Below the pieces are notes generated by a model. That model saw only the letters and a list, made by a program, of their open reading frames with translations. It made no database searches and had not been told where the DNA came from. Both the position numbers and the translations under genes were made by a program. From Ilyonectria destructans (lineage: Eukaryota; Ascomycota; Sordariomycetes; Hypocreales; Nectriaceae): a stretch of DNA of 64,000 nt. Positions 38,297 to 51,100 of this stretch are shown piece after piece (position 1 is the first letter of the stretch; the number at the start of each line of letters is the position of its first letter). The stretch covers positions 3,038,001 to 3,102,000 of the forward strand of contig JAHEWK010000003.1 of the NCBI GenBank assembly GCA_020740775.1. Reading direction: 5' to 3'.

Positions 38297-39563
38297 CTAG
38301 GCTGGGTTGCCTCCGGCCGCCCCGTTGGCCGCCAGTCTCTGCCGTTGAAACATGACTCTTTCGTTGCAGATGTCGATAAACTCCTCAAATTTTTGAATGA
38401 TGCCCTCCTTTTCTTCCAGTTTGGCTTTCAATGTGTCGATCTCCTTCTGTTTGTCCTCCTCAACCTTCTTCAGGTCCTCTCGGGCTTTTGCGAGTTCGCG
38501 CCGAAGGTCCGCACGGATGCGATCCTCTGCAGATTGATGAGGTTTACTGTATATGGCCGGTCTGTTTTCTGCGAGTCCGGTAGCAACCTTCTGTGGGTTG
38601 CGGTTAATGGCGGCGCGAGCGTTGTAGATGTCCCTAGGGAGCAGGTGGCAGTCAGGATTTTCTGTCTGCAAGATTTGTAGAGTTTCAGAGACACCTGCGC
38701 CTAGTAAGCAGCTGTTAGCGTTATAGGACACCAAATAATTGGTGTTGAACATACCATTCTCCTTGAGCTGCTTCACAGCAGCAACCATCTTACTATCAAG
38801 CTTTCTAGCTGCCGGATGGTGCGATGGGCTTTCGCTAGGTCCATGATTGTGTTGCAAATGAGCTTCATCTGGGCGGTAGCGGATGGTCCACTGTGTTCGC
38901 TGCTCGATGGCAAAGAAGCCAAACGGACAGTCACACTTGCGGGACGAAGTCTTACGTTTGCGGCACTCGGGGCTCACTCGGCTTGGTGGTTTGCCAGCTC
39001 GATCACAGACAAACAAAACCTTCTTCAGTCCAGGGACCGTCTTCTTCGATCGGCCAATGACAATGGCGTAGCCAACAGACGTGCAATAACGAAGCACAGC
39101 CTTCTGGACAGCTTCCAGGGTCGGATAGCTCCCACCCTGAGGTGGAGGTGACATCATCTCACCCATTGGCTGTTGCGGGATGTAAGAAGGATCGTTAAGA
39201 AGCTTCGAATCCATCCCACCAGCGTCATCTTCACCTTCGTGGTGGCTATCAATGTCCATGCCATCTCCATGCGCTTCTTGCTTCTGCTGCGGTGGAGGCT
39301 GCTGCTGCTGAATGGGCTCCGCAGGCAACTGTTGTTGTTGCTGGGCTTGCTGCTGCTTAGCTTGCTTCGGTGCTCGCGGCTGTTGCTGGGCTTGCTGGGC
39401 TTGCTGTTGTTGTCTTTGTTGCTCCTGCTGATGAAGCTGTTGCTGCTCCTGCTGGGCCGCTTGTTGCTGTGCCTGTTGCTGTGCCTGTTGTGCCGCCTGC
39501 TGCTGCTGCTGTTGTTGATGCTGTTGCTGTTGTTGCTGCAATTGTTGTTGCTGCTGCTGCTGC

Positions 39564-39595
<32 letters not shown>

Positions 39596-40288
39596 TTGCT
39601 GCTGCTGTTGCTGCTGCTGAAGTTGCTGTTGCTGCTGCTGTTGCTGAAGCTGCTGCTGGAGTTGCTGCTGTTGCTGAGATTGAGTCTGCACCTGCGCTGG
39701 CTGCTGCTGTTGAGGTTGGGGTGGAGACGGGGCCTGAGGCTTAACCTGAACTTGCTGCAGCTTAGGAGTAGGCTGAGCCTGTTGAGACTGTGGTCTCTGC
39801 TGGGGAGACTGCTGAGCATGGTGCTGCTGGTGGTGCGATTGCCGAGGTTGGTTCAGCGGGTGTGACGGATGGTTCAAGTGCTGATGATGCATCTGTTGCT
39901 GCTGATGATGGTGCAGCTGGTTGGGGACAACCTGGCCGAGGGTGGGGAACATCATCTGGGCACGCGGGGGCGGGACTGCGCGTGAACCCGAGACGTCGAG
40001 GGGACTCGGGATGGCGCTGGGCATGTGCGAGTTGGAGGAACGCGAGGTGCCATTGGGAACATTGCCGTTGACGGGCGTCGGGTTCTGGAAGAGATGCTGA
40101 GGGTATGAGCCGGCTGGTGGCTGCTGAGGCGTGTAGGCCTGGTTCTGGTAAGGCGAGGCGGAGTGAGGTGCCGGCGATTGCTTGTTGGTTTGGTTGGGAT
40201 GAGGAGGAGGGTAGGCGTTGCGTCGGAGGTTGCCCTGGGGGAAGGCGAGGCCAGCGTGGGCGTTCGATCCCGGCCGTAGACTCGACAT
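38297..40288 (-). CDS. polyglutamine FAR1-like DNA-binding domain protein
   Basis: Putative nuclear transcription regulator. Exons 40288-38755 and 38700-38297 give 645 aa. The intron (gtatgttc...ttactag) is 54 nt with no stop in frame, so retention would give 663 aa. Start MSSLRPGSNAHAGL has a good context. Residues about 120-330 are almost pure Gln with some His, Pro and Ala. A FAR1/WRKY-GCM1-type zinc domain follows at about 395-475: VLFVCDRAGKPPSRV, then SSRKCDCPFGFFAIE, then WTIRYRPDEAHLQHNHG, providing the Cys and His ligands. The last ~80 residues form a coiled coil (EEDKQKEIDTLKAKLEEKEG). FAR1-type domains derive from MULE transposases, but here there is no transposase core. Targets unknown. 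Confidence 0.88.
39297..39700 (-). repeat. CAG/CAA tract encoding polyglutamine
   Basis: About 400 bp of mixed CTG/TTG/TGC triplets (CAG and CAA on the coding strand) inside the FAR1-like gene. The mixture of CAG and CAA shows the tract is maintained as glutamine rather than being a pure recent expansion. Antisense frames here read as poly-Leu or poly-Ala and are not genes. Confidence 0.9.
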
Positions 40289-40416
40289 GGCGTCTCGTCA
40301 GGGCCCCGCAGAGGAGCCGGGTCGCAGGAGAGAGGTTGTGGCGAGCGTGGAGAGGGACCTAGATGGCGATGTCGATGTCGTCGTCGTGGACGGCGGGAGG
40401 AGCGAACGGAGTGGAG

Positions 40417-40439
40417 GACGTGACGTGACGTGACGTGAC
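40417..40439. promoter_or_regulatory. tandem TGACG (CRE/ATF-like) array
   Basis: Three TGACG units in a row, with a further gacg before and tgact after, give three overlapping TGACGT hexamers. The array is about 130-150 bp upstream of the ATG of the FAR1-like gene. TGACGT is the core bound by CREB/ATF-type bZIP factors. Function is inferred from motif and position only. Confidence 0.4.
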
Positions 40440-42717
40440 TAGAGAGGAGGGGAGCGAGGTGACTCGAGGTGGCTCCCACAGCCGAGCGACGGCCTGGCTG
40501 GGTCTGACAAGGCCGTGAGGCGTGGCGGCGAGAGACGACGACGACGACGGGAACCAAGTGTCGACGTCGACGTTGAATAGTCGACGGAACGATGCGGTGC
40601 GGAGCGTCACTTTGCGTGAGAGCAAGCAAACCCTGGACCAAGGATCTTGGGTGTGTCGATAAATGGGCTGGCCTGGGAGGAGGCGTGGAGAAGCGCGCTC
40701 AGCAGAGGCGTGAATAAAAATAGAGGGAGGGAGGGAGCGGGCAAGGCAAGGCAAGAGTGGCCTGGCCCGGTATGCAAAATTCTGGGGGTAGGTAGGGGGC
40801 GGCGGCGGCCGGGTGGGCGATGGGGAACGGGGGGATGGGGGGGAAGGAGCCAAGGGGGGAGGGAGGAGGGAGGGAAGGAGGGAGTGGAAGAGTGGAAAAA
40901 GAGGGAGTGGCAGGACTGGACGGGCGGGCAGGTGCGGTGCAGGTGCAAGTGCAAGGTGTGTGTCTGTGTCGGAGTCTGGAGTCTGCGTGTGGGGGGGGAG
41001 GGAGTTTTTGCTTGATTTTCCGGCGTGGCGTTAGGCGTCAGCGAGCCAAAAAGCGAGCCAAAGGCAAGCCCGCCCCTGCCACACACACACTCACACACAA
41101 GGCAAAGGTCTCAGCTGGCGGTGCAGTTCACTGCAGTTGAGAGCTAGGGACTGGGCCCTGGTCTTGGATTTGTTGACGCCAAGGCCAGATTTATTGACGA
41201 TCCTCCGCAGGCGGGCGGTGGACGACAGGTGAAGCGATCCTAGGGTTGATAGTCGCGGGCAGATCTCGTCAATTGAATGGATGATTAAGCACCACACTCG
41301 ACGTGCCAAAACTTTATTGTTGTTGTTTTTTAATCCGTTCTCGATTTGATTTTTTTGCACTTCTCCCTCTCCCGTCGCGCCACGTGACGCTTGCTCCCTG
41401 GCTCGCCCGTTCCGGGCACAAGTCTTGATTACGTGACCACCACCGCCGGACCAACTGGGCGCTGCAGTGCCGCTGCGCCAGACCGATCTGAACCGGGCTT
41501 TCCGTTCCAGACCTCCCTCGGCGTCTCCATCCCTCGAACGGGCAGGTCGGTTTTAGACACAGAGACAAAGGGACATTGATAACCCCGTAACCTACCTAGA
41601 TAGACCGGCAGCAATTTGTTGAATTACGGATTGTTTGAGTCGCCAAGAGAGGCACCTTTGACGGCTGGTCGGTGTCCAGAATGCCGGGTCGCTCCGCGCC
41701 GATCCAAATCTTGACAGCAAACGGAAGGCTCGGTGGACGGGTTCACTCGTTTGTCCGCCCTGCAGAAGTAAGTTACTCCGTACCTGCCACCTGCCTGCAC
41801 GGCCAAGCGAGGCTTGGACGCGTCGTCGCCTCGTCATTTCCGTACCGAGCCACGATCCAGCCACCACGGGCACACGGCCACCACTGGTCACCGCTCCCGC
41901 TCTCCAACTCTGCGTCATCGCCCTGGATCACTTGAGTTGTTTCCAATAAACCACAGGCGCGACAACCACAGCGTCAAGCACCAAATTGCATTGTTTCACG
42001 GCCGCTGGCGTTGGGCCATGGAGCTCCATCTGGTCTTAAAGCCTTTATAGCCCCTTCCTCAGATGCCAAAGCAAAACCCGATGATCCTCGTACCATTCTC
42101 ACTAGGCTGTTTATTAATAGCCACGCCAGCAGGGCCCTCGAGCGGGTGGTCGCTAATAAGAGACGTGTCGTCCGTATTCGTTCTCTATAGCAGGCGTTCA
42201 TAGTACCTAGTCTGTCATGGAACATCATACAGTCTGCTGACTGGTCGTGTCTCTGTCTCCCTTCTCTTTCTCCCATTTTATTATCCCGGATCGGATTCAG
42301 GTAGGTATGTATTCGTCCTATCAGTTCCCGTGTCTGCCTCCGTCACCGCGTTCCTTATCCAAATCCGAATACCGGTCTCTTGGGAGAGTTCGCTCCGCCG
42401 CAAACCATGACTCTGTCGATCCCATTCCACCCAACCAGCTTCCATCGCACATGTGAATCATCATCCATCCATGGTATTATTCTCCGTGGTATCTTTCCAA
42501 AACAGGCAATCCAAAAGCCTTGTGACATCCAAAACGCCTTGTTCACCTCCCTGTATGACCAAAAAGCAAATAAAACTCCCGAGAACCTCCCGAAGTGCAT
42601 AATAAATCAGCACCTCTCAGACAGAAAAAAAGCCCCGATCTCTCCTCAATGATCGTCGTTTCCAACACCAACATTCAACGTAAACCGGTCTCTTCGTCGG
42701 TCTACTTGTCTAAGTCG
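40440..42717. other. Intergenic with G-rich leader DNA
   Basis: 2.3 kb upstream of the FAR1-like gene and downstream of the C2H2 gene. From about 40720 to 41000 the plus strand is very rich in G (many runs of 3-8 G), so the transcript leader would be C/U-rich. The rest has only short frames without domains. Confidence 0.45.
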
Positions 42718-45700
42718 TCAATCAACCTTCTTCCGCTTACTCGGCCGTTCACTGCCCTCCTGACCGTCCGTGAAATGCTTTTTCTCGATTTGATGCTGTC
42801 GTAGGTTATCCGGCCGGTTCTTGTACTGGCTCGTGCATCCGGGGTACAGACAACGGTAGATTTTCGGCGGGGTCGTGGCGTGCTGTAGCTTCTTATGCTT
42901 TGCCATGCTGCCTCCGAACCATCGAGGATCACCCTTTGGCCGGTAACCACAGAGCTCACAGCAGCTGTTGGACTCTATCTTGGTCGCTGCCGAGGCTGGG
43001 ACTGGTGATGGCGGAGACGTGGCCACCGTCGATGGGCCGCCCACCGACGCAGTCCCTTCGGGAGTCGGAAGCAGCTGAGGGTTGCCCAATGCGCCAGGAT
43101 CAATGGTCATCGCACCTGAGAAGCCGATCTGCGGGTCAATATCGAACCTTCCAACTAGGTTAAAGTCAAAACCATCGATGTTGTGAGGAGTCATAGCCTC
43201 GATCACATCATCAAGTGAATCTAGTGCCGGTGTTCTTGTCGCATCCACTGACTGATCTTGCAGTACTTGAGATGCACCAATGATTGCCTCGATAAGTTTG
43301 ACACCATGGCGGTAGTAGATGGTCCTTTGGCAAATATTCGGTATGTTCTGTGCGTATAGCGAATCCATATGCATCCGAACGCATGAAATAAAACTGTCAA
43401 AGTAGACATCTGAGGGCAAACACATCTATTTCCAGCCGGTTAGTCACTTCTTATTCGAACCTTTGTGAGTAGGACGGCTCTCACCTTTCCAGCGTGCATC
43501 AGCTCCAGTTCAAGACCGCGCGAGGTTGACACATAGTTCGAGGCCACACGTTGCAGAATATCGTCCAAACTGGCCAAGAAACCTGGGGAATCGGCAGTGT
43601 ACTCTTGGAATCCATACTTGAGCATGAAATTGACCGCGATCGCCAAGGGCGAATCGCTAGTCATGTTCAGGGTAGTATCTCCAAGATGTTGCATGCACAG
43701 TTCCGATGTTTGAATCTCCGGTTCGTCTATCGTGTGGATCGCCGAGTACTCGAGTTCTGTACAACGCCATTAGCATGGTTCCAGTTCTAGATATAACAAC
43801 TGTAGCTTACGGTCAAGGAAATACTGCGCAACAATCACCAGCGAATCTTTGCTAGACTGGGTTGCGACAACTGATTCGGGTTCCTTGCCCTTTAGACTCA
43901 ACGAGCGCGATATTGAGGAGGAGCCCTTGGCCCGAACGAGGTTGACTACATCCGTCTCGGTCATGCCCGCAGGCTTCCAGAGGGCATCGACGATTTGGAT
44001 GTAGAGTTGGCGATCTTGGCGGGAGAACCAGGTGCTGTATGACATGGCTTGACCAAAGAGATCGGTCCACCGACTGGGCGCATCTTGCTCGTGGACGACA
44101 AGAGAGAAGGAGTAGATCACATGGACAAAACACAGGAGTTTCACAGGTGTGGCATGCCGACACCCGTCGAGGACATCACCGAGCGCTTCTAGGCCGCTCA
44201 TTGCTATCGAGTGCGCCGACATGCTCCGCAGTTGATTGACAAGGTGGTTCTTGTTCATCCGCTGTAACTTGTCCATGGACTCGACGACGTGCATCTCCAA
44301 GGCATCCCAGGCCGTACCGATAAGGGACCTCGGGTTAGCATAGGCGTAGTAGCCAACAACAGGCTCGGTGATGGAAATCTGAGGCATCGGCGGCGGCATC
44401 GATGAGTCATCGGTCAACACCAGGTTGGATCTGAGGGAGAGGTCAACAGACCCTGAGGTATCAAAGGAGAAGACGGACTGGTCAAGTCCCAGGGAGTTTT
44501 GAAGAGAATCCGCGGTGGGCACAGTGTCCATCATAGGGATGTCGGCCGGGAGCTCTGAGAAGAAGGAATTGGACGCAGCATTGCCACAGTCGTCCCAACC
44601 GTGGCCCTTGGAAGGCTTGTCCGGGATGAGGAAGGAGTTGCTGCGGAGTAGGCCGCCAGGGCTGTTCAGATCGTCAGCAGGCGAAGTCAGGGTAGACTCA
44701 AACCCCGCAACCTTGGCCCAGGGACCAGACCAGGCGGACATGGGCGAGATGTTGTAGCTGGCGGTGCTCGAGGTGCTGTTGGTGCTGTTGGTGCTGTTTG
44801 TGCTGTTTGTGCTGGCGTTCGACCGGACCGAAGAGCTCGGGGCGAGCATCTTGCTCCGCTTCTTTGCCTGGGCCCTGTACTGCTCCAAGTCATGGGTATG
44901 GACTTGGAGGACGGGGCGGTCCTGGTTGGCGATGCCTTCTTGATTGATGAGGTTCCTGGGGGCCACCGTGTCAGGCAGCGGGGACCAGTCAAGGAAGGAC
45001 TCAGCGAGGATCGGGGCTGACGGTAGTTCCACGGGGCGGATGGGGAGAGGTTCGATAGGCAGCGGTGACACTATGGGTGTTGGTGCCGGGGCGGGACCGG
45101 ACTCTGCCTCGTCGGCATCCTCCAGGATAGTAGGCAGCGATATCTCGCATGAGTCGATTTCGTGGATCTCGGTGGAAAACAGCTCGAACTGCGACGGCTG
45201 GGCAGGGTCCTCCAGGAGGGAATCGTAACTGGGAGGGGCCTCATCAATGTCAAGGTCCAGGTCCATGAGAGAGGAGTTTTTGTTCTTGTGGCCGAGGGAG
45301 CTGAAGAAGTTCTTGGCCATGGACATGATCTTCCTCCTCCTTGAGGGGTGGCCCAGGCAGCGCTTGCACTTGGCATCGCTGAAACGCTCGACCTTTCCGC
45401 AGTCGTAGCACCAGTACTCACCGACGGCGAGCTGGTCGCAGATGTACAGATGCTGGAGCATGAGCTCATGGTTTGGGAAGCGTTTCCGGCATCGCAGCAT
45501 GGGGCATTCCCTCTTCTCGTCGGGGGTCATCTTATCGCAGGCATTGCGCTTGACGGCGGCCCAGACGATGAAGCGGTATAGGGCGCATTCATCTTGGGCA
45601 GTGTCACGGTTACTACAAGGCGAATGAGTTGGCTGGACTTTAAGATGGATGGATGATGGATGGAAATCGGATGGATAATGGATGGGCATGGGACATTGGA

Positions 45701-45915
45701 GGGGCAGGGGGGGTGTCTTACACACAAGAGGTCGAGGTCGACGATGTCGATGCTTCACTGTCGTCCGATGCCACGGACACATCAGACCTGGACGACGAGG
45801 AGCTGGATCGCCTCAAGCTCAAGCGATGATTCGGACTCCGAGTGAGACGTCGTAGGGCTGAAGGTCCTCCACCGGAGCTGGGCCCGTCCAAGGACAGGCG
45901 TTTCTTTGTTTCCAT
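42718..45915 (-). CDS. C2H2 zinc-finger protein, putative transcription factor
   Basis: Exons 45915-45722, 45612-43811, 43756-43485 and 43425-42718 join in phase to 991 aa. I chose ATG 45915 (METKKRLSLDG, strong context gaccccATGg) because the longer open frame lacks an ATG. The N-terminus is Ser-rich. Residues about 65-150 carry a cysteine-rich segment (YWCYDCGKVERFSDAKCKRC). The middle is Ser/Pro-rich and acidic, including an NSTNST repeat. Two C-terminal fingers follow: C912-x2-C915...H933-x4-H938 (CELCGYRPK) and C948-x4-C953...H967-x5-H973 (RCLYPGCTSQY), then a basic KRKK end that could be a nuclear signal. The central 550-750 region may be a helical regulatory domain. Role unknown. Confidence 0.85.
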
Positions 45916-48113
45916 GGGGTCAAGGACAATCCGATCGAAAGCAGTATCAATATGCTGCACCAGGACAGGACGGGACGAGTCGTAGGCACTGACTCGGCAG
46001 CGGGGGGGCAAACATCAACGAGGGGGGGCAAAAAAGGAGGGGCCAGGGCTTTGGAAATGGGAAATAGGAAAAAAACCAAGGCCTATCCGGAACCGCCACC
46101 CGTTGCCATGATGATTTGTTTTATTGCGACGAAGCGACGGGGACGACGTTGGGAGGCAGCTCGGGACGAGGTCCTAGGGCGAATAGAGGGTGTAGGACTT
46201 GGAGGCGGGACTAGGACTTGGATGGAGTGTGCGGAGAGATAGTGCGAGAGCGAGGTGTGAGTGGTGGTGTGTGGTGAGTTTCTGCACGCCTACAGCAGGC
46301 GGGTAGCCCACTCACTGCTGCGCAACTCCAGGCTCCGGGACAGCGCAGTGCTACCACTGTACCACTGTACGGAGGCACTGGGACTGAGGGTCTGTGCCGG
46401 GTGCCAGGTCCCAGGTGCCCGGGGCAAGGTGTGCTCCGGCGACGGCGGATGCTTACTATGGAGTATGGGCCAAGCCAGCCGAAGACGAGAGGGCGGGCGA
46501 GTGGATTCACAGAGTTGCTTCGACAGGGATAGATCGAGTTCCTTGCTCGTGCTCTCTGTCCTTCCTTCATCATGTCTCTCCCCATCGGGGTGCCGTGGTG
46601 TTGCATCACTTGCTTCTGGTCCGTCCCTGGCCTGATGACGGAGCAGCATCGCAGCGGACACACACACACGCCCCCATGCCGTCCCCCTGTTCGCTCTGCG
46701 CTGCACCAATTGCCGTCATGGGTTGCGTCGAGTGGCTTAGGCAACGAGGCAGACTGCTCAAAACCATCAACTGCGCCTGGCCCCCAAAAAAAACGCCCAG
46801 CCAGCCTCCCTCCCCCCCGTCCCGCGCAGACACACGCCGGCATCCAGGACCCCCGCGAATGTTACCAAAAAAGCCTCCCTGCACGCCCTGAGAGGCAGCC
46901 TTGGCTACAGCCGCCTTTTCGCCATCGCCGTCGCCGTGGCGCCAGCTTCTCCAATGCCCTTTACAGCGCATCATGTCGATTTGCCCATCCCCGCTAAACA
47001 GGACGAAACTCAACCTCTCGTATTCTTCCTTCTTAGACTCGTTGGCCGTTGCTTAGCGCGCCGGCTGTGGCACGCCCGCGCGTGTGGCGTGTACCGGCAG
47101 GGCGCTACCGATCCCCGGGCGAGGCGGCTTCTTGTGTTTTAAGGCGTCAGCTTGCCCGTTGACGTGCGTCCTACCTCAAAGCGGTATGATATAGGGCTAG
47201 CAATCGTAGGGTGACAAAGGTGGAGAATCTTCATTCCTTTCTTTTTTTCACTAATATGGCTTGTATGCGTTGGAAAGGGCTTCGCAGAGGACCATCCGAG
47301 CTGTGGTGCATCTTTATCTGCCACAACTACCACCCGGGCACCGCATGTACTCCATACCTGCACTCGAATCCATATCCCAACTTAATCAAAGATATGATGG
47401 TCTGCACTACACCATGGCCATAATCACGCCAGTGCAGCCCCTAGTTGAATGTTTTAGCTCCCCCATCTTACTGCCGATCATTTTAGGGCTAGGAAGCTGC
47501 TGGGACGCCTCCCAGCACTCTTCGCATTGCCTCTTGTCGCTCGGCGTCGAGCTCTAGGGTAACCGAGAACGCCTAGCATCACCACCAGTCCGCCCAACTG
47601 CGAACCATAGTTTCCCACACCCATCGACGTTGTGCCTCGCCGTATGATTCACTACCAAGGCACCCACTTAATGCGGAATACAGGCAGCATGGATCAGTCT
47701 GGACCTTGAAAATATCTTCACCTTGGCTCGGTACTGCGTCCTGACTTACACCTATCGTCATGGCTGCTGCATTCCCGCTCAGCCTCCCCCGGCATCTGTC
47801 CATGCAGGAACCTCCACCGCTCTCCACCCTCCACCCGGAGAGTCCTTGGTTCTTCGTCCTTGATGAGGCCGTGCTAGCCGTGTATGCACATCACACTGCC
47901 ATTGTCAGACGGCATCCCCCGGCCACTCCAACGAGGCAATGGCCTCACTCGCCACACTCTATCGAATCGGATTTCTCCTCTGGAGGCCGCACGGGTCGCA
48001 CACTCACTCTCAGGAACAAACTGGGCGCATATGTGTCTTGACAAAGAAACACGGGGTCCGCTGAATCCCCTAAAGCGTGTTGTGCTGTAATATACAATCA
48101 TAATCTATGTCCC
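45916..48113. other. Intergenic
   Basis: 2.2 kb holding the C2H2 gene promoter and the 3' UTR of the GRAM/VASt gene. Short frames on both strands (up to 210 codons at 46211-46843, minus) show no domain. C-rich runs near 46785 and 46805. No RNA gene seen. Confidence 0.45.
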
Positions 48114-51100
48114 CTACTCGGGTATCTTATTGTTGGCTTCCTTAGCCCTAGCCTTCTTCCCCATCACTTCTTTCAGCACTCGCAGCTTCTCCTCCGTCAC
48201 TCTAATCGCCTCTTCCACCTCCCTCTCATCCATTCGAGCCTCCCTAAGACCCTCTTCAACAGTTCTTGGCTCTACAGCCCGCTTTCGGACAGTCATTCGA
48301 TCCGCATTCAGGCGGTCCATCCCGACTCGCTCCTCTAGCCACTCCCAGAGTTCGCTGTCCTCTCTTCGCCAAATTTCATCATACGCCGCGAGCCTCTCGG
48401 GCCTGTACATACCAATGTCTTGAGGGCTGCTGCTCGGCGTGAACCCGAATCCGAACCACGTAGCAACAAGTAAGCCCACGAGAAGTCCATACATGACATT
48501 ACCCGTGAGAAGGGGTTGGATGATGTCGGCGAGGGGTTCCAGAAGCCCTCGCACCGGCTCAAGAGCCCCCCAGCTTTTCTTATCAGGCCGCTTTGGCGCG
48601 TGGTTTTCCACGATGCCTGTTGGGACATGTGCCGTCCTTGCCTTCTTGCCCTTCTTCCTCCCCTTCATTGCGGAAGGGAGGGGGGCGGGAGCTGCGGGTC
48701 GTGTCGACACAGCAGACTTGAGTGCTGCAAATAGGTCCTTGCAGAACTGTACCTGGCCATCGTTGGCACCCTTCTCGATGGGACCTGTAGACTATTAGCG
48801 ACCATATCACAGCCTCTGACCCAAATATTCCACTTACCCTTTAGCCAACTCTTGCCGGTCCACTCGATAGTACAGTTGACTTGTAATCGAGTGGCATTGT
48901 TCTCGGCCCAGGAGAAACAGTACTTGGTCTTGACGCTAAAAACGTTTCCACTCGGCACATCTGGGGTCTGTGTTGAAACGGTGAGGCTGATGGCCTTTTC
49001 GTAATCGAGGTTGTCCAGTGTCTCAGTAACGATACACTTGGTCTGCTTCGGCCCAATCGCACCATTCAGAGGTTTAATGTAGCTGTAGTTGCGACTTCGG
49101 TCCTCGAGACTCAATCCCTTCTTTTCGTCCATTTGCAGATCGAAGCATTTTTGCTCTCCAGTTAGCCACTGGATCATCCAATTGACGGAAGCTTGGCCAA
49201 ACACCAAGTTGTACACTTTGCCGATAGGGGCAGGAATGACGTCGTCCCCAACCACCCTGTCGTAATGTGTTGCCGAATCACCGCAGTCTGTCGGCGCATG
49301 CGCGGCTGGACCTGGGAAATCTGCAGAAGTTCCTGAAGTAGCTGGGGCATCCTCGGACGAGCCGCCGTTTGCTGGAGCTACTCCAGACGCCTTTCTTGAT
49401 GCAGATTTCTCCGCGTCTCCCTCGCCGCCGTTGCCTTCGTTGAGGCTGGCATTGTGCATCTCCTCATGGATGTCTTCATCGTAGTATTCTTCCTCATCGT
49501 CGTCGCCGTCGCTCTCATCATCCGACTCGGAACCGCCGTGATCCTCCTCGACGCCTGGCGGCTCGGCATCAATCTTCTCCGTCTTGTCGCCGCCAGTTCC
49601 CTCTAACCGGACTCCATTGAGAGTACTCTTCAACGTCGGATGACCCAGCTTCCAGATGTTGACAATCAAGTCGTAGGTAGCATCTCGGCTTGTAAAGCTG
49701 GCGAAGATGTGCTTCGCATGTAGTGTTGTTACCATAAGGCCATTTTTGAAGACGAGCGCTGTGCTACGCTTCTCAACCGAAACTATCTCGTCGAAGCTCA
49801 TAACAAGCGTAGTGGTCCATCCAAAAATATTGCTGCTGAAGCAGAGGTGACCTTCTGAGACGTAGAGCCGGCCATGCGCGAGAATCTCCCTCTGCAAAGC
49901 ACAGCTATAGTCCTCAATAAGGTAGTCATCATCAGGCACGCTCTTGAATAAATCATGGAAATCGCGATTTCTCTTTTTGCTGGCGATGGCGAAGCCTGTT
50001 AGCTTGGGGACACTGATGTTCGGATGAGCCAACGAGCTGTTAGCGGCCACGATGGCTGCCCCTATGGTATTACCAGTGGTAACAGAGCTGCCGCGCTTTC
50101 TGTGAGGCTGCTTCAGGGCACTTCGGAGACTCGAAGTTCGTTGCACTCCGTTGGCCTTGTCGACGAAGTCAGGGGGTGGGGGGGTTCGCTCGCCACTGGC
50201 TTCATACAGCGACCTAGGCCGACTGAACATATCGTCAGGGACGAGTTCCACTGGGGTTACGGGCGAGTCGACCGGTGCCGACTCGGATCGGGCCCGTGTA
50301 TCGACCATGTCGGGGAACCTGTTACTCATCGGGGTGCCAACGGAGCTGGGAGGTTCGCCGAGACCGAGTTGGCTAAGACTTAGCTCACCAGCACCGAGGG
50401 TTTGCACTGCGGATTGCCTGTGATCCTTGGGGCCTTCCATCGATGTCTGTGCTCGCGTAATGATGGTAGGTATAGGTGTTGATTCAACCTGACTCTCAGC
50501 CTCACTAGGCTCTGATAGATCTTGAGTTTTGGGAGTCGCGGTCTTTCCTTTATTGGCGCCAAGGCCAATACCGGTGTTCTGGATGTTGCTGAAGGTGCTT
50601 GCGGCGTTCTGGGCAACGGAGATCATAGACGAGAAGAAGCCTGTTGTGGGGGTCGCATTTGCGGTCGTCTCACCAGTCTCTGGGGTTGGCGACAGAGGAG
50701 CCGAGACGATGTTGGATAGCTTGCTGGGGCCGATGTTTACAGATCCTGATCGACTCCTTCGGTGCGCATTCATATTCCGTGAAGGGGAAGTGCCATTTGT
50801 GCTCGAGCTAGGCCCCGGAGCGTTCCAGAATGACTTCCGGTCAGGGGACGATTGTGCCGACGAGTGGGCGAACTCGGTGGGCGTCGGCGGCGTGTTGACG
50901 ATGACGGGGGCAGGTTTATCTCCGGTCGGCGGAGTTCGAGGAGGGAGTGCTGTGTCAACCTTTGGTTGCACTCTCGACCGCTTGTCGGAGGGAGCAACTT
51001 TGGCTGGTGCAGGTGGCTCGATTATGGGCGGGACCTTCGGGTGATTGGGGTCCGCGCTTGGGGTGGCCTGTTGCTTGTCGGGCTTAGGCGGTGGGTGAGA

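Noticed and set aside
39173..39865. Plus-strand frames rich in Leu or Ala opposite the FAR1-like gene
   Set aside because: They are translations of the CAG/CAA tract on the wrong strand or frame; the leucine and alanine runs have no other support.
46211..46843. 210-codon minus ORF upstream of the C2H2 gene
   Set aside because: Low-complexity, no homologous-looking motif, overlapped by equally long frames on the other strand.
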